Shown here piece after piece: positions 63,514 through 64,000 of a stretch of 64,000 bases of DNA. How positions within the stretch are numbered: the stretch's first letter is position 1; every line of letters starts with the position of its first letter. The notes beneath the pieces are model-generated. The model worked only from the letters and a program-made list of their open reading frames with translations, was not told the DNA's origin and did not search any database. Origin of the DNA: Hydrogenophaga sp. (GTDB lineage: Bacteria > Pseudomonadota > Gammaproteobacteria > Burkholderiales > Burkholderiaceae_C); the NCBI RefSeq assembly GCF_018780385.1, contig NZ_JADMJO010000013.1, forward strand, positions 61,038-125,037, in the 5' to 3' direction. Position numbers and translations under genes: made by a program.

Positions 63514-64000
63514 TTACTTGCATTCGGCGGGGGCAAAACGGGCAGCCAGAGTACCTGCAGCCGCACCAGTGAAGCTGCCAGCATCAGCGCCCGCTACCAT
63601 GCAGCGCCAAGCCACCGACTGGGCTGGTGGGACGAAAGCGGCCGTTGCGTCAGGCAGCGGCGTGCCGGCTGGTGCGTGAGGCGTGAGAATCACGGTGCCG
63701 CCACCTGCGGCGGGCGTGGTGGTGACGGTAATCACACCAGTTGCTGGCGTAATCGCAATACCGGCCACGTTACGTGTTGCAGCAGGGGGGGTGTAGCCAT
63801 TGGAATAGCCGTTCGATGCCGAAGGAATGCCGGAAGCCAACACATCTTGAATATTTACCTTGGCAGCAGAGGCGCCCACCAGACCTTCCGACACTCGAGC
63901 ACGGACCGTGTAGTCCTGATAAGCCGGCAGAGCCACGGCAGCCAAAATACCGATGATGGCCACCACGATCATCAGTTCGATCAGGGTGAAACCTTTTTGC
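63514..64000 (-). CDS. pilA: Type IV major pilin (5' end outside window)
   Basis: The frame reaches the window edge. Its first visible codons give [20 protein letters not shown], the class III signal: prepilin peptidase cuts after Gly and methylates the Phe. The hydrophobic helix continues into [18 protein letters not shown]. The globular part (about 120 residues) is Ala/Thr/Gly/Pro-rich with a C-terminal disulfide pair (WRCMVAG ... PAECK). Ser/Thr-rich stretches such as VITVTTTPA may be glycosylated by the ligase encoded nearby. Only a few N-terminal residues are missing. Confidence 0.95.
   Translation of the reverse strand, partial: QKGFTLIELMIVVAIIGILAAVALPAYQDYTVRARVSEGLVGASAAKVNIQDVLASGIPSASNGYSNGYTPPAATRNVAGIAITPATGVITVTTTPAAGGGTVILTPHAPAGTPLPDATAAFVPPAQSVAWRCMVAGADAGSFTGAAAGTLAARFAPAECK

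Overview
The window reads as a chromosomal stretch of a GC-rich betaproteobacterium, most likely a member of the Comamonadaceae (Burkholderiales, Hydrogenophaga-like). This rests on overall base composition, the protein flavour of housekeeping genes (glnE, purB, moaC, bepA, mltA), and short intergenic repeats of a type I associate with that family. No rRNA, tRNA or CRISPR array was seen, so the genus is an inference.

Region 1 (1-5.3 kb): the tail of an Lrp/AsnC regulator, then five same-strand genes for exported proteins. These are two related beta-rich subunits, a small secreted protein, a PapD-like periplasmic chaperone and a 660-residue outer-membrane barrel with a C-terminal SdrD-B/Cna-B-like domain. 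They look like a chaperone-assisted surface fibre system that I cannot assign to a named family. Region 2 (5.5-6.6 kb): an IS630-type transposase that is full length but has lost all three DDE catalytic residues.

Region 3 (6.97-29.2 kb): a tightly packed Wzx/Wzy-type exopolysaccharide operon. It holds an initiating sugar-phosphate transferase, GDP-fucose synthesis (gmd, fcl), flippase, polymerase, glycosyltransferases, O-acyl and pyruvyl decoration enzymes, an oxidoreductase pair (GMC plus aldo/keto reductase), a nitroreductase-like protein, a GH16-like secreted protein, an export porin, a tyrosine kinase co-polymerase, a J-domain membrane protein and a PHP-type tyrosine phosphatase. It ends with a protein whose N-terminus resembles the first fibre subunit of region 1. 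A 31-nt near-perfect inverted repeat lies in the operon leader.

Region 4 (29.2-43.6 kb): a tannase/feruloyl-esterase-like lipoprotein divergent from a MarR regulator with a clear palindrome between them; mltA; a small membrane protein; a minus-strand run yhdP - nitrilase - histidine kinase - response regulator; and glnE divergent from yhdP with only 14 bp between start codons.

Region 5 (43.7-54.4 kb): a light/singlet-oxygen type module. A CarH/LitR-like B12-binding MerR regulator, an FeS-type photolyase and a ferritin-like diiron protein are on the minus strand. Divergent from them is a seven-gene operon: flavin amine-oxidase-like enzyme, DUF1365, cyclopropane-synthase-like methyltransferase, chalcone-isomerase-like protein, MFS carrier, DUF3833 lipoprotein and SDR. 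A perfect palindrome lies between the two arms.

Region 6 (54.4-64 kb): GST, purB, a DUF3717/DUF1289 protein, a yybP-ykoY manganese riboswitch ahead of a TerC-family gene, a small holin-like membrane protein, bepA, moaC. Last comes a visibly AT-richer type IV pilin glycosylation set (PglL/TfpO-like ligase, TfpZ accessory protein, pilin cut by the window edge).

Two families of short repeats stand out. One, with three copies, fills the gap between operon genes and carries the next gene's Shine-Dalgarno sequence. The other, 74 bp with two copies, sits between convergent gene ends. One copy of the first shares a 17-bp module with the second.
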